Positions 1 to 8,802 of a stretch of DNA of 64,000 nucleotides are shown here, in pieces. The translations under genes were made by a program, and so were the position numbers. Source of the stretch: Hydrogenophaga taeniospiralis CCUG 15921. Its GTDB lineage: Bacteria; Pseudomonadota; Gammaproteobacteria; Burkholderiales; Burkholderiaceae_C. The notes beneath the pieces were generated by a model, which ran no database searches, was not told where the DNA came from, and worked only from the letters and a program-made list of their open reading frames with translations. How positions within the stretch are numbered: position 1 is the stretch's first letter; every line of letters begins with the position of its first letter. The DNA is taken from NCBI RefSeq assembly GCF_001592305.1, contig NZ_BCWR01000006.1:186001-250000 (forward strand), written 5' to 3'.

Positions 1-414
1 GCGGGCTGCGCCCGGCTCGTGGTGGACACGGTGTTCGGCTCGGAAAACTGCGCGCAGGACATCCTCTGGCACACCCCGCCCTCGCCGCGCATGGCCAGCG
101 CCGCCCTGCGCCACGGCATGGTGCATGTCTACGCCAAACACCGGCGCCGCGTCGAGCCCGTCCTGCCCGGCCCGACGGTGCCCTGGGGCCCGTCGTCCAG
201 CCCGGCCGAGGCCATGCTGCGCCACCTGCTGGCCGTGTCCACCGCGCCGGGCGACACCGTGGTGGCGTTCAACGCCGGGGCCGAGATCGCCGCGGTGGCC
301 GCGCCCTCGGCGCGCCAGTGGGTCATCACCGCGCCGGACACGCCGGCTTGCGACACCCTGCACCAGCGCCTGAGCGCCCGGGGCGCGCGGCCTTTTCTGC
401 GGCAGGCCGTGTAG
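1..414 (+). CDS. C-terminal part of an unknown protein (cut by window edge)
   Basis: The reading frame is open from the first base to a TAG at 412-414, so only the last ~137 residues of a longer protein are visible. The third-codon-position GC bias matches neighbouring real genes. I recognise no domain. The fragment has an N-terminal half rich in His/Arg/Pro and a C-terminal half of alternating hydrophobic strands (VVAFNAGAEIAAVAAP; RQWVITAPDTP) that looks like a mixed alpha/beta fold. No signal peptide or membrane segment can be judged because the N-terminus is missing. It converges on the HIT-like gene that follows. Confidence 0.55.
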   Translation, partial: AGCARLVVDTVFGSENCAQDILWHTPPSPRMASAALRHGMVHVYAKHRRRVEPVLPGPTVPWGPSSSPAEAMLRHLLAVSTAPGDTVVAFNAGAEIAAVAAPSARQWVITAPDTPACDTLHQRLSARGARPFLRQAV

Positions 415-460
415 TGAAGCCCCCCGGCGGCGCTCAAGGCGGTCTGGAACCTGGAGACGC

Positions 461-976
461 TCAGGGCGCTGATGCCACAGGGCCCATCCCGTACCGGGTC
501 GTCAGCAGCACCTGGATCCTTGCGGCAATGGCCGCACATTCACCGGGCTCCAGAGCACTGAACTGCGCGCACCAAGCCTCCGACTGGGCAAACGCCGGAA
601 ACCGGGGCGGCTCGCCCCATTGCCAATCGGGATGCATCGCCTGCGGGCTTCTGCCAAACACATGCAGGTGCATCTTGCGGTGCAGCCGAGGGGTTTTGGG
701 CCCCACAGGCTGGGCCAGCGCATTGAGCGCGTTGTTGCCGGCCTCCCAATAGTTCAGGCACCCGCCATCGAGCTGCGGCAAGGTGTCCAGCATGGCCTTT
801 CCGGTGGCCGCCACCAGACAGGCCCAACGAACCAGCTCATCGGGTGTCAGCTCGCTTCTTTCCCAGACCGGTCGGGGCGGGTTGACCAGCAGGTGCCCGC
901 CGTCCCTGCCATGGTTCATCGGCCGATTCGGCAGACCCACGGTGCCGCCGGCACAAACAACGAGGGTGTGATGCAT
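461..976 (-). CDS. HIT-like protein (possible dinucleotide polyphosphate hydrolase)
   Basis: A protein of about 171 residues with the histidine-triad-like segment KMHLHVFGRSP near residue 105, preceded by GGHLLVNPPR and a conserved-looking GCLNYWEAGNNALN stretch. HIT proteins cleave phosphoanhydride bonds of nucleotide conjugates such as Ap4A, using the HxHxH loop. Here only H-L-H is clear, so catalytic activity is inferred. The ATG at 976 gives MHHTLVVCAGG. A TTG two codons upstream (982) sits better spaced behind a GGAG, so the true start could be there. It converges on the partial gene at 1-414. Its neighbours do not reveal a pathway. Confidence 0.6.
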   Translation of the reverse strand: MHHTLVVCAGGTVGLPNRPMNHGRDGGHLLVNPPRPVWERSELTPDELVRWACLVAATGKAMLDTLPQLDGGCLNYWEAGNNALNALAQPVGPKTPRLHRKMHLHVFGRSPQAMHPDWQWGEPPRFPAFAQSEAWCAQFSALEPGECAAIAARIQVLLTTRYGMGPVASAP

Positions 977-1054
977 GTCCAATTCGAGGTCTCCAAAACA
1001 AATGGGGTAAAAAAAGCCGGTACCGGTTTTCCATGGCGGCGGAGGTGTTTCACT

Positions 1055-2191
1055 TCAATCGCGGCGCCGCTTCACGCAGGCCAGCGCCGTGCCAGCCAGC
1101 AGCAGTGCCGCGCCGCCATAGATCCACGGCGCCGGCGCGATGGGCAACAGCAGACCCGCCAGCACGGGGCCGCCGCCCGCCCCCATGTCCCGCCAGACCG
1201 ACCGCGTGGCCAAGGCCTGTATGCGGCCGGGCCCCGGTGTGCGAAGCGCGACCAGCGGTGGCAGCAGCGGCAGCAACAGGGCGCGCAGGATCACGATGGC
1301 CAGTGCGCTGGTCCACAACCAGCCGAAACCAAAGCCCACGAGGGCGACGGAGGTCAGCACCGAGAAGACCAGCAGCAGGACCTCCGGGCCATGCCTTTCG
1401 GCCATGTGTCCGCCCGCCGAACTCAGCACGATTTCCGCCAGGTAACGGACCGACAGCAACAGGCCCGCCACGATGACCGGTTGGCCCGGCAGCAGGTCAC
1501 GGCCCAGGTACGACAGGCCGATGATGAACAGGCCGTCCAGCACCAGGCCTTCAACAAAAGAAAAGCGGTCCAGGCTGCTCGGGCGCCTGGCCCCTTTTTT
1601 TCCGGACGGCGGCTCGGCGTGGGGGGCGGTGGGCAGCTGGCGCGCGACCCGCACCGCCGCCAGCGCGGCGATCACGAACAGGAAAAAGATCGCTTTGGGG
1701 CCCAGCCACAGCGCACACACACCGCCCAAGGGCAGCGCCAGCATCGGCCCCAGGGCCGTCACCGCGCGGGAGCGCCCGGCCCGGCGCGCGGCGCCCGCCG
1801 GTTCGGCCGTGGCCAGGGCCTGCGTGGCCAGGTTCAGCGCGGCGAAGGCCAGCCCCCACAGCAGCCGAAGACACAACAAGGCGACGAAGCCGGTGACGGT
1901 GGCGTAGCCCAGCGCGCACACCGCAGCGGCCAGCGCCGCCAGCGTGCAGGTGAGCCGCTCACCGTGGCGGGCGTAGAACCGTGCCACCGCGCCGTACCCG
2001 GCGATGCGCACCAGGCGGTTCGCGGCCAGCAACATCCCCGCTTCGGGCAGGCTGACGCCAAACGCGGGCGCGAACATGGGCAAGAGCAGGTGGAGCACCG
2101 TGTCTCCCGGCAGTGACAGCCCGAGCACCCAGGCCGCCAGGCGCGCATCGCGGTCGGAAGCTGAGGCAGAAGGGGTGGTGGGCGCGGGCAT
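1055..2191 (-). CDS. MFS-type membrane transporter
   Basis: About 378 residues with some eleven or twelve hydrophobic segments. The first begins around residue 20 (AAWVLGLSLPGDTVLHLLLP), and a hydrophilic central loop (residues ~195-215, rich in Lys/Arg/Ser) splits two six-helix halves as in the major facilitator superfamily. The substrate cannot be predicted. The start at MPAPTT is preferred because upstream codons in the same frame run into the region shared with the divergent LysR gene and lack hydrophobic or conserved character. It is divergent from the LysR-type regulator at 2266 with 74 bp between starts, the arrangement expected if that regulator controls this transporter. Confidence 0.8.
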   Translation of the reverse strand: MPAPTTPSASASDRDARLAAWVLGLSLPGDTVLHLLLPMFAPAFGVSLPEAGMLLAANRLVRIAGYGAVARFYARHGERLTCTLAALAAAVCALGYATVTGFVALLCLRLLWGLAFAALNLATQALATAEPAGAARRAGRSRAVTALGPMLALPLGGVCALWLGPKAIFFLFVIAALAAVRVARQLPTAPHAEPPSGKKGARRPSSLDRFSFVEGLVLDGLFIIGLSYLGRDLLPGQPVIVAGLLLSVRYLAEIVLSSAGGHMAERHGPEVLLLVFSVLTSVALVGFGFGWLWTSALAIVILRALLLPLLPPLVALRTPGPGRIQALATRSVWRDMGAGGGPVLAGLLLPIAPAPWIYGGAALLLAGTALACVKRRRD

Positions 2192-2265
2192 GGGTGCATG
2201 GTGCGCAACGCCGCCACGCTCGACAAACGGTATTCCTGCGCGGTACGCGTGAGAAAATCGCACGC

Positions 2266-3156
2266 ATGTTGCCCCGCCTGCCTCCGTTGAACGCGGTCCG
2301 TGCTTTTGCGGCGGCCGCGCGCCATCTGAGCTTCACCCGGGCCGCGCTGGAACTGCACGTCACGCACAGCGCGATCAGCCGCCAGATCCAGGCGTTGGAG
2401 GCCCACCTGGGCGTGGCCCTGTTCGAGCGCAAAACCCGGCAGGTGCTTCTCACGGCCGCCGGCCACCAGTTTTATGCGCAGGTCGGCCCCGCCCTGGAGC
2501 AGATCGGCGCGGCCGCCGAATCGCTCAGGGGCGGTGCGCCACCGCGCACCGTGAAGATCAACGTCCGGCCGACGTTCGCGGTGCGTTGGCTGATCCCGAG
2601 GTTGCCGGGGTTTGTGGCCCAGCACCCGGACATCGAGCCGCAAGTGATGACCAGCACCCTGCCGCCAGACAAGGCGCCGGATCCATTCGACCTGGCCATC
2701 CGGCGCGGCACCCGGGGATGGCCGGCCGCGATGCAGGTCCACCCGTGCCTGGAAGACGAGGTCCTTGTCGTGGGATCGCCCGTGCTGTTTGCCCGGTCTC
2801 CGGTCAATGGCCCCGCGTCGCTGGCGTCCCATGTGCTGCTGCTGTCCAGATCGCGCAGCAACGACTGGGTGCACTGGACACAGCGGGCGAACGTGCCCGC
2901 GTTGAAGCCCGCCGGTTGCCTGCAGTTCGAGCACCTGCACTTTGTGCTTCAGGCCGCCGTGGATGGACTGGGCTTCGCCTTGGCGCCGACATCCCTGATC
3001 GCCCATGACGTGGCGTCGGGGCGCCTGGTCTGCCCTTTGCCCGATGTGCGGATGGCACTGAGCAGCCACTGCGTCGGTGTGGCCCCGAACGCGAGCCCGC
3101 AGACCCAGCAGTTTGTCCAGTGGCTCCTGGCCGAGATGAAGACCCCATCGGCATGA
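2266..3156 (+). CDS. LysR-family transcriptional regulator (GcvA-like)
   Basis: A protein of 296 residues. The N-terminal winged helix-turn-helix covers residues ~5-65 (PLNAVRAFAAAARHLSFTRA, then ALELHVTHSAISRQIQALE) and resembles the GcvA/AmpR branch. A periplasmic-binding-protein-like effector domain follows from ~90. The ATG at 2266 places the HTH at the standard distance from the N-terminus; longer versions of the frame add only Arg-rich, unlikely sequence. It is divergent from the MFS transporter and converges on the radical SAM gene. The inferred role is control of the transporter gene, and the effector is unknown. Confidence 0.88.
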   Translation: MLPRLPPLNAVRAFAAAARHLSFTRAALELHVTHSAISRQIQALEAHLGVALFERKTRQVLLTAAGHQFYAQVGPALEQIGAAAESLRGGAPPRTVKINVRPTFAVRWLIPRLPGFVAQHPDIEPQVMTSTLPPDKAPDPFDLAIRRGTRGWPAAMQVHPCLEDEVLVVGSPVLFARSPVNGPASLASHVLLLSRSRSNDWVHWTQRANVPALKPAGCLQFEHLHFVLQAAVDGLGFALAPTSLIAHDVASGRLVCPLPDVRMALSSHCVGVAPNASPQTQQFVQWLLAEMKTPSA

Positions 3157-3222
3157 GCTGAGAGGCTGAGCGCCTTTCGGGCGCGTCCAGCCACCCGCCG
3201 CAGCCCTGGCCCGGGCGGCGGC

Positions 3223-4263
3223 TCAGCTTCCGACGGGAACGATGGAAATGTTCCGGCGCACGACCGGCATCGAAGCCCGCGCACGCAGCTGGCCACACCC
3301 ACCGTCCACGTCCTGCCCGGCGGACTGGCGCAGCTTGGTGAGGATGCCGCGGCGGTGCAGGCGGCGCGCGATGTCGGCCGCCTTTTCCCAGCTCGGGCGC
3401 TGGTAGGGCATGCCTTCGACGCTGTTGAACGGGATCATGTTGAGGATGGCGTACTTGCCCGTGAGCAGGCGCACGATGCCGTCGAGTTCTTCGTCGCTGT
3501 CGTTGATGCCGTCGAGCAGCGTCCACTGGTATTGAATGGGGTAGTCGGTGGCGCGGGCATAGATCTCGCCCGCTTCCACCAGCGCTTCGGGCGACAGACG
3601 CGGCGCGCGCGGCAGCAGTTGTTCGCGCAGATCGGCCCGGGTGGTGTGCAGCGAGAGCGCCAGCGCCGGCTTCACGCGGCCCAACGGCAAGGCCTCGAAC
3701 ACGCGCGGATCGCCCACGGTGGAGAACACCAGGTTCTTGTGGGCGATGTTGCCCACCGTGCCCAGCAGGTCGATGGCTTCGAGCACGTTGTCCAGGTTGT
3801 GCGCGGGCTCGCCCATGCCCATGAACACCACCTTCTTCACCGGGCGCAGGCTGCGCGCCAGCGCCACCTGCGCCACGATCTCGGCGCTGCCCACCTGGCG
3901 GATCAGGCCGGTGGTGCCGGTCATGCAGAACACGCAGCCCACCGCGCAACCGATCTGCGTAGAGACGCAGACCCCGTCGCGCGGCAGCAGCACGGTCTCC
4001 ACCATCTGGCCGTCGCCCAGCTTCACCAGCAGACGCGCCGAGCCGTCTTCGCCCGGGTGTTGCGATTCGAGTCGCGCCAGCGCGGCCAGCTCGTCGGCAA
4101 TGGCCGGCAGCTCGGCCACCAACGCGGACGGCAGGAAATGTTCGATCTGGCGCCGGCCACTGGTCTGCGGCAGTGCCTGACTCCACAGGCGCAGCACGCG
4201 CTGCTCGTGGCGGGGGTTGGCGCCGAGCGCGCGCAGGCGCTCGCGCAGGGTGTGAATACGCAT
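3223..4263 (-). CDS. RlmN/Cfr-family radical SAM rRNA methyltransferase paralogue
   Basis: 346 residues. The radical SAM cluster motif CxxxCxxC is at residues 106-113 (GCAVGCVFC), followed by GxGEP as VFMGMGEPAHN. The C-terminal cysteine that carries the methyl group in RlmN/Cfr is present near residue 323 (DVDGGCGQL). RlmN/Cfr enzymes methylate C2 or C8 of adenosines in 23S rRNA/tRNA by a two-SAM mechanism. The flanking residues (CMTGTTG rather than the CST/CAS of housekeeping RlmN) suggest a paralogous clade, so I assign no symbol. The start is the ATG at 4263 (MRIHTLRERL); the upstream in-frame extension is hydrophobic and overlaps the divergent pirin promoter. It shares a 99-bp divergent region with pirin. 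Confidence 0.82.
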   Translation of the reverse strand: MRIHTLRERLRALGANPRHEQRVLRLWSQALPQTSGRRQIEHFLPSALVAELPAIADELAALARLESQHPGEDGSARLLVKLGDGQMVETVLLPRDGVCVSTQIGCAVGCVFCMTGTTGLIRQVGSAEIVAQVALARSLRPVKKVVFMGMGEPAHNLDNVLEAIDLLGTVGNIAHKNLVFSTVGDPRVFEALPLGRVKPALALSLHTTRADLREQLLPRAPRLSPEALVEAGEIYARATDYPIQYQWTLLDGINDSDEELDGIVRLLTGKYAILNMIPFNSVEGMPYQRPSWEKAADIARRLHRRGILTKLRQSAGQDVDGGCGQLRARASMPVVRRNISIVPVGS

Positions 4264-4362
4264 GAACGCGATTGTCCCAGCAAGTACCACAAGCACCATG
4301 TCCACGTCGGTGGAAGAATCCGCCACTGCGGCGGACAATGCGCTTCCTTAGGAGACCCCACG

Positions 4363-5223
4363 ATGAAATCCGTGTCCCACATCCAGCGCAACCCGCACGG
4401 CCATTGGGTCGGCGACGGCTTTCCGGTGCGCAGCATCTTTTCGTACAACGACAACCCGGCCGCGTTCTCGCCCTTTCTGATGCTCGACTTCGGCGGCCCC
4501 ACCACCTTCGACCCAACCACGAAGCGCCGGGGCGTCGGCGCCCACCCGCACCGCGGTTTCGAGACCGTGACCATCGTCTACGACGGCGAGGTCTCGCACC
4601 GCGACTCCACCGGCGCGGGCGGCACCATCGGCCCGGGCGACGTGCAGTGGATGACGGCCGCCGCCGGCATCGTGCACGAGGAGTTCCACAGCGAGGCCTA
4701 CGGCCGCAGCGGCGGGCCATTCCAGATGGTGCAGCTCTGGGTGAACCTGCCCGCGCGCCACAAGATGGCAGCGCCCGGCTACCAGGGCATCACCGCCGCG
4801 CAGACGCCCACGGTGGACTTGCCCGATGGCGCCGGCACGGTGCGCCTGATCGCCGGTGAATTCATGGGCACCAAAGCCCCGGCCAAAACCTTCACGCCCA
4901 TGCAGGTCTGGGATGTGCGGATCAAGGCCGGCCACACCGTGACCCTGCCCGCGCCCGAAGGCCACACCACCGTGCCGCTGGTGCTCAAGGGCCGGGTGAA
5001 GACGCAAGGCGGCGCCGAAGCCACCGACGCCGAGATGATCGTCTACGAGCACGCGGGTGAGGGCGTGACGCTCACCGCGATGACCGACACCACCTTGCTC
5101 TGGCTGGCCGGTGAACCGATCGACGAACCCGTGGTGGGTTACGGGCCGTTCGTGATGAACACGCCGCAGGAAATTCAACAAGCCTTCGTCGACTTCCAGA
5201 GTGGACGAATGGGCAGGCTCTGA
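4363..5223 (+). CDS. Pirin family protein (first of a tandem pair)
   Basis: 286 residues, the usual pirin length. The N-terminal cupin carries the metal-binding pattern HPHRGFETVT (residues ~55-65) and the downstream H-x-E of IVHEEFH (~100), matching the four ligands of the pirin iron site. The second cupin runs from ~170. Bacterial pirins are metal-dependent, some with quercetinase or regulatory activity; the substrate is not predictable. The ATG at 4363 is preceded by TTAGGAGACC. The second pirin starts 23 bp after its stop, so the two are probably co-transcribed. The pair may have arisen by duplication, but they are quite divergent. Confidence 0.88.
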   Translation: MKSVSHIQRNPHGHWVGDGFPVRSIFSYNDNPAAFSPFLMLDFGGPTTFDPTTKRRGVGAHPHRGFETVTIVYDGEVSHRDSTGAGGTIGPGDVQWMTAAAGIVHEEFHSEAYGRSGGPFQMVQLWVNLPARHKMAAPGYQGITAAQTPTVDLPDGAGTVRLIAGEFMGTKAPAKTFTPMQVWDVRIKAGHTVTLPAPEGHTTVPLVLKGRVKTQGGAEATDAEMIVYEHAGEGVTLTAMTDTTLLWLAGEPIDEPVVGYGPFVMNTPQEIQQAFVDFQSGRMGRL

Positions 5224-5246
5224 GCAACCACAGACCGGAGAACACG

Positions 5247-6116
5247 ATGCTCGAAATGGTGATCAATGCCCGCGCCGCCGACCTCGGTCATGGCCTCAAG
5301 GTGCGGCGCGTGCTGCCGTTCGCGAAGCGCCGCAACGTCGGCCCCTTCGTGTTCCTGGACCACGCCGGCCCGGTGCCGCTGCCACCGCAGTACGACCGCG
5401 CCGCCGACGTGCGCCCGCACCCGCATATCGGCCTGTCCACAGTGAGCTATTTGCTCAGTGGACAGATCACACACCGCGACAGCCTGGGCACGCTGCAGAT
5501 CATCCGACCCGGCGAGGTGAACTGGATGACGGCCGGGCGCGGCATCTCGCACAGCGAGCGCTTCACCCACCCCGACTCCTACGCCGGTGGCGGGCTGGAG
5601 CTGATGCAGCTCTGGGTGGCGCTGCCCGAGGCCGACGAAGAAACCGAGCCCGCCTTCACCCACTACGCCGCAGACGCCTTGCCCGTGATGGAAGCGGAGG
5701 GTGTGTGGATGCGCCTGGTGGCTGGCAGCGCCTACGGCAAGACCAGCCCGGTGCGCACGCATTCACCGCTGTTCTACCTGCACACCGAGTGGCAGGCCGG
5801 CGCCAGCAAGGCCCTGCCGGGCGGCCACAAGGAGCAGGCGGTGTACGTGGCCAAAGGCGAAATCGAATACGCGGGCGAACTCTATCAACCGGGCCAGCTG
5901 CTGGTGTTCGGCGACGACGCGGACGCCGTCCTCACCGCGCGCACGCCGGCCACGCTGATGCTCTTCGGCGGCGAGCCGCTGGGCGAACGCCACCTCTTCT
6001 GGAACTTCGTGTCCTCGCGCAAGGAGCGCATCGAACAGGCCAAGGCCGACTGGGCGTCCGGCCGCATCCCGCTGCCACCAGACGACAAGGACGAGTGGAT
6101 TCCGTTGCCGGGATAA
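5247..6116 (+). CDS. Pirin family protein (second of a tandem pair)
   Basis: 289 residues of bicupin type. The N-terminal metal site reads RPHPHIGLSTVSYL and ISHSERFTHP, again giving His-x-His plus His-x-Glu. A GGAG lies upstream of the ATG at 5247. It follows the first pirin by 23 bp and ends 6 bp before the convergent DUF1348 gene. Its sequence (PFAKRRNVGPFVFLDHAGP) is clearly distinct from the upstream pirin, so this is an old paralogue and not a fresh duplication. Function beyond the family is unknown. Confidence 0.88.
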   Translation: MLEMVINARAADLGHGLKVRRVLPFAKRRNVGPFVFLDHAGPVPLPPQYDRAADVRPHPHIGLSTVSYLLSGQITHRDSLGTLQIIRPGEVNWMTAGRGISHSERFTHPDSYAGGGLELMQLWVALPEADEETEPAFTHYAADALPVMEAEGVWMRLVAGSAYGKTSPVRTHSPLFYLHTEWQAGASKALPGGHKEQAVYVAKGEIEYAGELYQPGQLLVFGDDADAVLTARTPATLMLFGGEPLGERHLFWNFVSSRKERIEQAKADWASGRIPLPPDDKDEWIPLPG

Positions 6117-6122
6117 GACCGC

Positions 6123-6590
6123 TCAGAGACCCAGCTCGGTCAACCCGGGATGGTCGTCGGGCCGCCGCCCCAGCGGCCAGTGGAACAGGCGCTCGCTTTC
6201 AGGGATCGGCCGGTCGTTGATGCTGGCGTGGCGTTGCTCCATATAGCCCAGCGGATTGAACTGCCAGTTCTCGTTGCCGTGCGAACGGAACCATTGCCCC
6301 GAATCGTCGCGCCATTCGTAGACAAAGCGCACCGCGATGCGGTGACCGTCAAAGGCCCACAGTTCCTTGATGAGCCGGTAGTCCAGTTCCTTGGACCATT
6401 TGCGCACCAGAAACGCGTGCACCTCGGCCCGGCCCACCGGGAACTCCGCGCGGTTGCGCCAGCGCGTGTCCTCGGTGTAGACCTTGACCACCCGGTCCGG
6501 GTCGCGTGAATTCCACGCGTCCTCGGCCCCGCGCACCTTTTGCGCGGCGGTCTCAGCGGTGAAGGGCGGCAGCGGTGGGCGCGGTTCCAT
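6123..6590 (-). CDS. DUF1348 / NTF2-like protein, last gene of the cyanate operon
   Basis: 155 residues with the pattern of the DUF1348 nuclear-transport-factor-2-like fold: an N-terminal helix ([20 protein letters not shown]), [27 protein letters not shown], then a beta-rich half containing [22 protein letters not shown]. The family is small, soluble and cytoplasmic, with no established reaction. The ATG overlaps the stop codon of cynS by one base (TGATG), which implies translational coupling and a link with cyanate use. It is the promoter-distal gene and converges on the second pirin. Confidence 0.82.
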   Translation of the reverse strand: MEPRPPLPPFTAETAAQKVRGAEDAWNSRDPDRVVKVYTEDTRWRNRAEFPVGRAEVHAFLVRKWSKELDYRLIKELWAFDGHRIAVRFVYEWRDDSGQWFRSHGNENWQFNPLGYMEQRHASINDRPIPESERLFHWPLGRRPDDHPGLTELGL

Positions 6591-7033
6591 CAGTACTGCT
6601 TGTAAGGGAGGAACTTGCCCGACATGACGATGTTCACGCGGTCACCGTTCGGGTCGGCCTGGCGCTGCATGTCCATCTTGAAATCGATCGCGCTCATGAT
6701 GCCGTCGCCGAACTCTTCGTGGATCAGTTCCTTGAAGGTGGTGCCGTACACGTTGACCAGTTCGTAGAAGCGGTAGATCAGCGGGTCGGTGGGCACGGTG
6801 GTGGGCAGCGAGCCTTTGTAGGGCACGACCATCAGCCACTTCTGCTCTTCCACGCTCAGGCCGAAGAGTTTGCCCAGCGCCTTGGCCTGGGCTGGCGTGG
6901 CCGTCATCTGGCCCAGGCACAGGGCCGTGGTCCATTCCTTGGACTGGCCCACTTTCTTGGCCACGTCGGCCCAGCTCAGGCCTTTGCTGACTTTGGTGGA
7001 GATGATTTTTTCGGTGACGTCGAGTCGGCTCAT
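6590..7033 (-). CDS. cynS: Cyanate hydratase (cyanase)
   Basis: 147 residues, close to the 156 of E. coli CynS. Cyanase converts cyanate plus bicarbonate into carbamate, which decays to ammonia and CO2. The catalytic triad of the E. coli enzyme (Arg96, Glu99, Ser122) maps with a constant offset of eight to Arg88 and Glu91 in [11 protein letters not shown] and Ser114 in DGIMSAIDF. The N-terminal helical domain includes [20 protein letters not shown]. It lies 33 bp after the ATPase gene of an ABC importer, so uptake and detoxification are encoded together. No carbonic anhydrase gene (cynT) is visible nearby to recycle bicarbonate. Confidence 0.95.
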   Translation of the reverse strand: MSRLDVTEKIISTKVSKGLSWADVAKKVGQSKEWTTALCLGQMTATPAQAKALGKLFGLSVEEQKWLMVVPYKGSLPTTVPTDPLIYRFYELVNVYGTTFKELIHEEFGDGIMSAIDFKMDMQRQADPNGDRVNIVMSGKFLPYKQY

Positions 7034-7066
7034 GGTGTTGCCTCTTGGTGGTGATGAAGAAAAGGT

Positions 7067-7948
7067 TCAGTGCGCTTTTGCGCGGGAAACGAGGAAATCA
7101 ACAATGTGATTTCTGAGGTCGTAATAGCCGTCCAGGTGGTGCAACTGCGCCCGCGTGCGGCTGCGTGGCAGCGGGTTGACCACCACCTCGGCCATGCCAC
7201 CGGGGCGGTAGCCCTGCTCGGTCTCCTGGCCGTTGGTCATGAGCAGGATGCGGTCGGCCAGAAGGATGGCTTCGTCCACGTCGTGCGTGATCATGAAAAC
7301 GGTCTGGTGTGTCTCGCGCACGATGGCCATCAGCTCGTCCTGGATGGTGCCGCGTGTGAGCGCGTCCAGCGCGCCGAAGGGCTCGTCGAGCAGCAGCATC
7401 TTGGGACTGATGGCAAACGCGCGCGCGATGCCCACGCGCTGCTTCATGCCGCCCGAGAGCTGGCTCGGCTTCTTGTCGATGGCGGGCAGCAGCCCCACCA
7501 TGGCCACGTGTTTTTCGACCTGCTGGTTGATCTGCGCCTTGCTCCATTCGGGCCAGCGCGACTTGACGGCGAAGGCGATGTTCTGCCGCACCGTGAGCCA
7601 GGGCATGAGCGCGTGGCTCTGGAACACCACGCCGCGCTCCAGGCTGGGGCCGCTGATCTCGCGACCGTCCATGAAACAGTTACCGCTGGTCGCGGTGTCG
7701 AGCCCCGCGAGCACGTTGAGGATGGTGGTCTTGCCGCAGCCGCTGTGGCCGATGATGCAGACGAACTCGCCCTGGTCGATGGCGAAGGAGACATCGGCGA
7801 ACACGGGCTTGTCCGCCTGGTAGGCCTTGGCGAGCTGTTCGACTTTGAGGAAACCGGACATCGGGGAGGCCTTTTCGGTTGCAGCGGCCACCGGGGCCGC
7901 GTGGGCTGCGAGCGCCGTGCTCTGACGCACGCTGGTGTCACTCCACAT
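7067..7948 (-). CDS. ABC transporter ATP-binding protein (nitrate/cyanate type)
   Basis: 293 residues. Walker A is GHSGCGKTT, the signature is LSGGMKQRVGIARAF and Walker B is MLLLDEPFGALD, followed by the switch histidine in MITHDVDEA. This is the NrtD/SsuB/TauB group that energises nitrate, cyanate or sulfonate import. The ATG at 7948 overlaps the permease gene by 11 bp. A second ATG at 7861 begins directly at the conserved MSGFLKVEQL and may be the functional start, since the first ~29 residues are low-complexity Ala/Ser. The link to cynS downstream makes cyanate the likely substrate (CynD-like). Confidence 0.9.
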   Translation of the reverse strand: MWSDTSVRQSTALAAHAAPVAAATEKASPMSGFLKVEQLAKAYQADKPVFADVSFAIDQGEFVCIIGHSGCGKTTILNVLAGLDTATSGNCFMDGREISGPSLERGVVFQSHALMPWLTVRQNIAFAVKSRWPEWSKAQINQQVEKHVAMVGLLPAIDKKPSQLSGGMKQRVGIARAFAISPKMLLLDEPFGALDALTRGTIQDELMAIVRETHQTVFMITHDVDEAILLADRILLMTNGQETEQGYRPGGMAEVVVNPLPRSRTRAQLHHLDGYYDLRNHIVDFLVSRAKAH

Positions 7949-8801
7949 AGGTCACCGCCTTCTGCAGTTGCGCAAACATCAGGTCGAGCAACATGCCGAC
8001 CACGCCGATCACCAGCACGGCAAAGATCACGTTGGTCAGCGAGAGGTTGTTCCACTCGTTCCACACGAAGTAGCCGATGCCCGTGCCACCCACCAGCATC
8101 TCGGCCGCCACGATCACCAGCCAGGCGATGCCCATGCTGATGCGCATGCCCGTCAGGATGGTGGGCGCCGCGGCCGGCAGGATCACCTGGAAGGCCTTGC
8201 GCAGCGGGTTCACTTCCAGCGTGCTGGCCACGTTGAGCCAGTCGCGCTTGACCGCCGCCACGCCGAAGGCGGTGTTGATCAGCATCGGCCAGATCGAGCA
8301 GATGAAGATGACGAAGATGCCGCTCACGTCGGAGTCTTTCAGCGCGTAGAGCGCCAGCGGCATCCAGGCCAGCGGGCTGATGGGCTTCAACACCTGCACG
8401 AAGGGGTCGAGCGCCTTGCGCATCAGCGGCGACATGCCGATCAGGAAGCCCAGCGGGATCGCCACCACCATGGCCAGCAGGTAGCCCGCCGCCACGCGCG
8501 CCAGCGAATGCCCGAGCTGGATGCCGATGCCCTTGTCGTTCGGGCCCTTGTCGTAGAACGGGTCGGACAGGTGCACCCAGCTCGCCTGCGCCACGGCCAG
8601 CGGCCCCGGCACACCGGCGGTCTTTTCGGCGCCCGGGTCCTTGCCCATCATCTGCAGGTATTCGATCTCTTCGGCCGTCATGCCGGCCGACGAAGCACCG
8701 ACCGACGGGCCGCTGGTCGCCAGCTCCCAGACGCCGAGAAAGCAGACCAGCAGCAGCAGCGAGACCACCGCCGCGCGTGCGTTGAGGCTGATGCGTTTCA
8801 T
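7938..8801 (-). CDS. ABC transporter permease (nitrate/cyanate type)
   Basis: 287 residues. An N-terminal signal-anchor helix (VVSLLLLVCFLGVWELA) is followed by a ~60-residue polar periplasmic segment and then a BPD_transp_1 core of about five helices. The EAA-like loop region reads ASTLEVNPLRKAFQVILPAA. This layout matches NrtB/CynB-type permeases that pair with the NrtD-type ATPase. It starts one base after the stop of the binding-protein gene and overlaps the ATPase gene, so it is firmly in the operon. It acts in the inner membrane as the translocation channel. Confidence 0.9.
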   Translation of the reverse strand: MKRISLNARAAVVSLLLLVCFLGVWELATSGPSVGASSAGMTAEEIEYLQMMGKDPGAEKTAGVPGPLAVAQASWVHLSDPFYDKGPNDKGIGIQLGHSLARVAAGYLLAMVVAIPLGFLIGMSPLMRKALDPFVQVLKPISPLAWMPLALYALKDSDVSGIFVIFICSIWPMLINTAFGVAAVKRDWLNVASTLEVNPLRKAFQVILPAAAPTILTGMRISMGIAWLVIVAAEMLVGGTGIGYFVWNEWNNLSLTNVIFAVLVIGVVGMLLDLMFAQLQKAVTYVE

Positions 8802-8802
8802 G

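Noticed and set aside
620-2116. Long plus-strand open frame across the HIT-like and MFS genes
   Set aside because: Gln/Arg/His-rich shadow spanning two opposite-strand genes and their gap; no recognisable domain.
4363-6116. Two adjacent pirin genes considered as one frameshifted gene
   Set aside because: Each has a full bicupin length, its own start, ribosome site and complete metal-ligand set.
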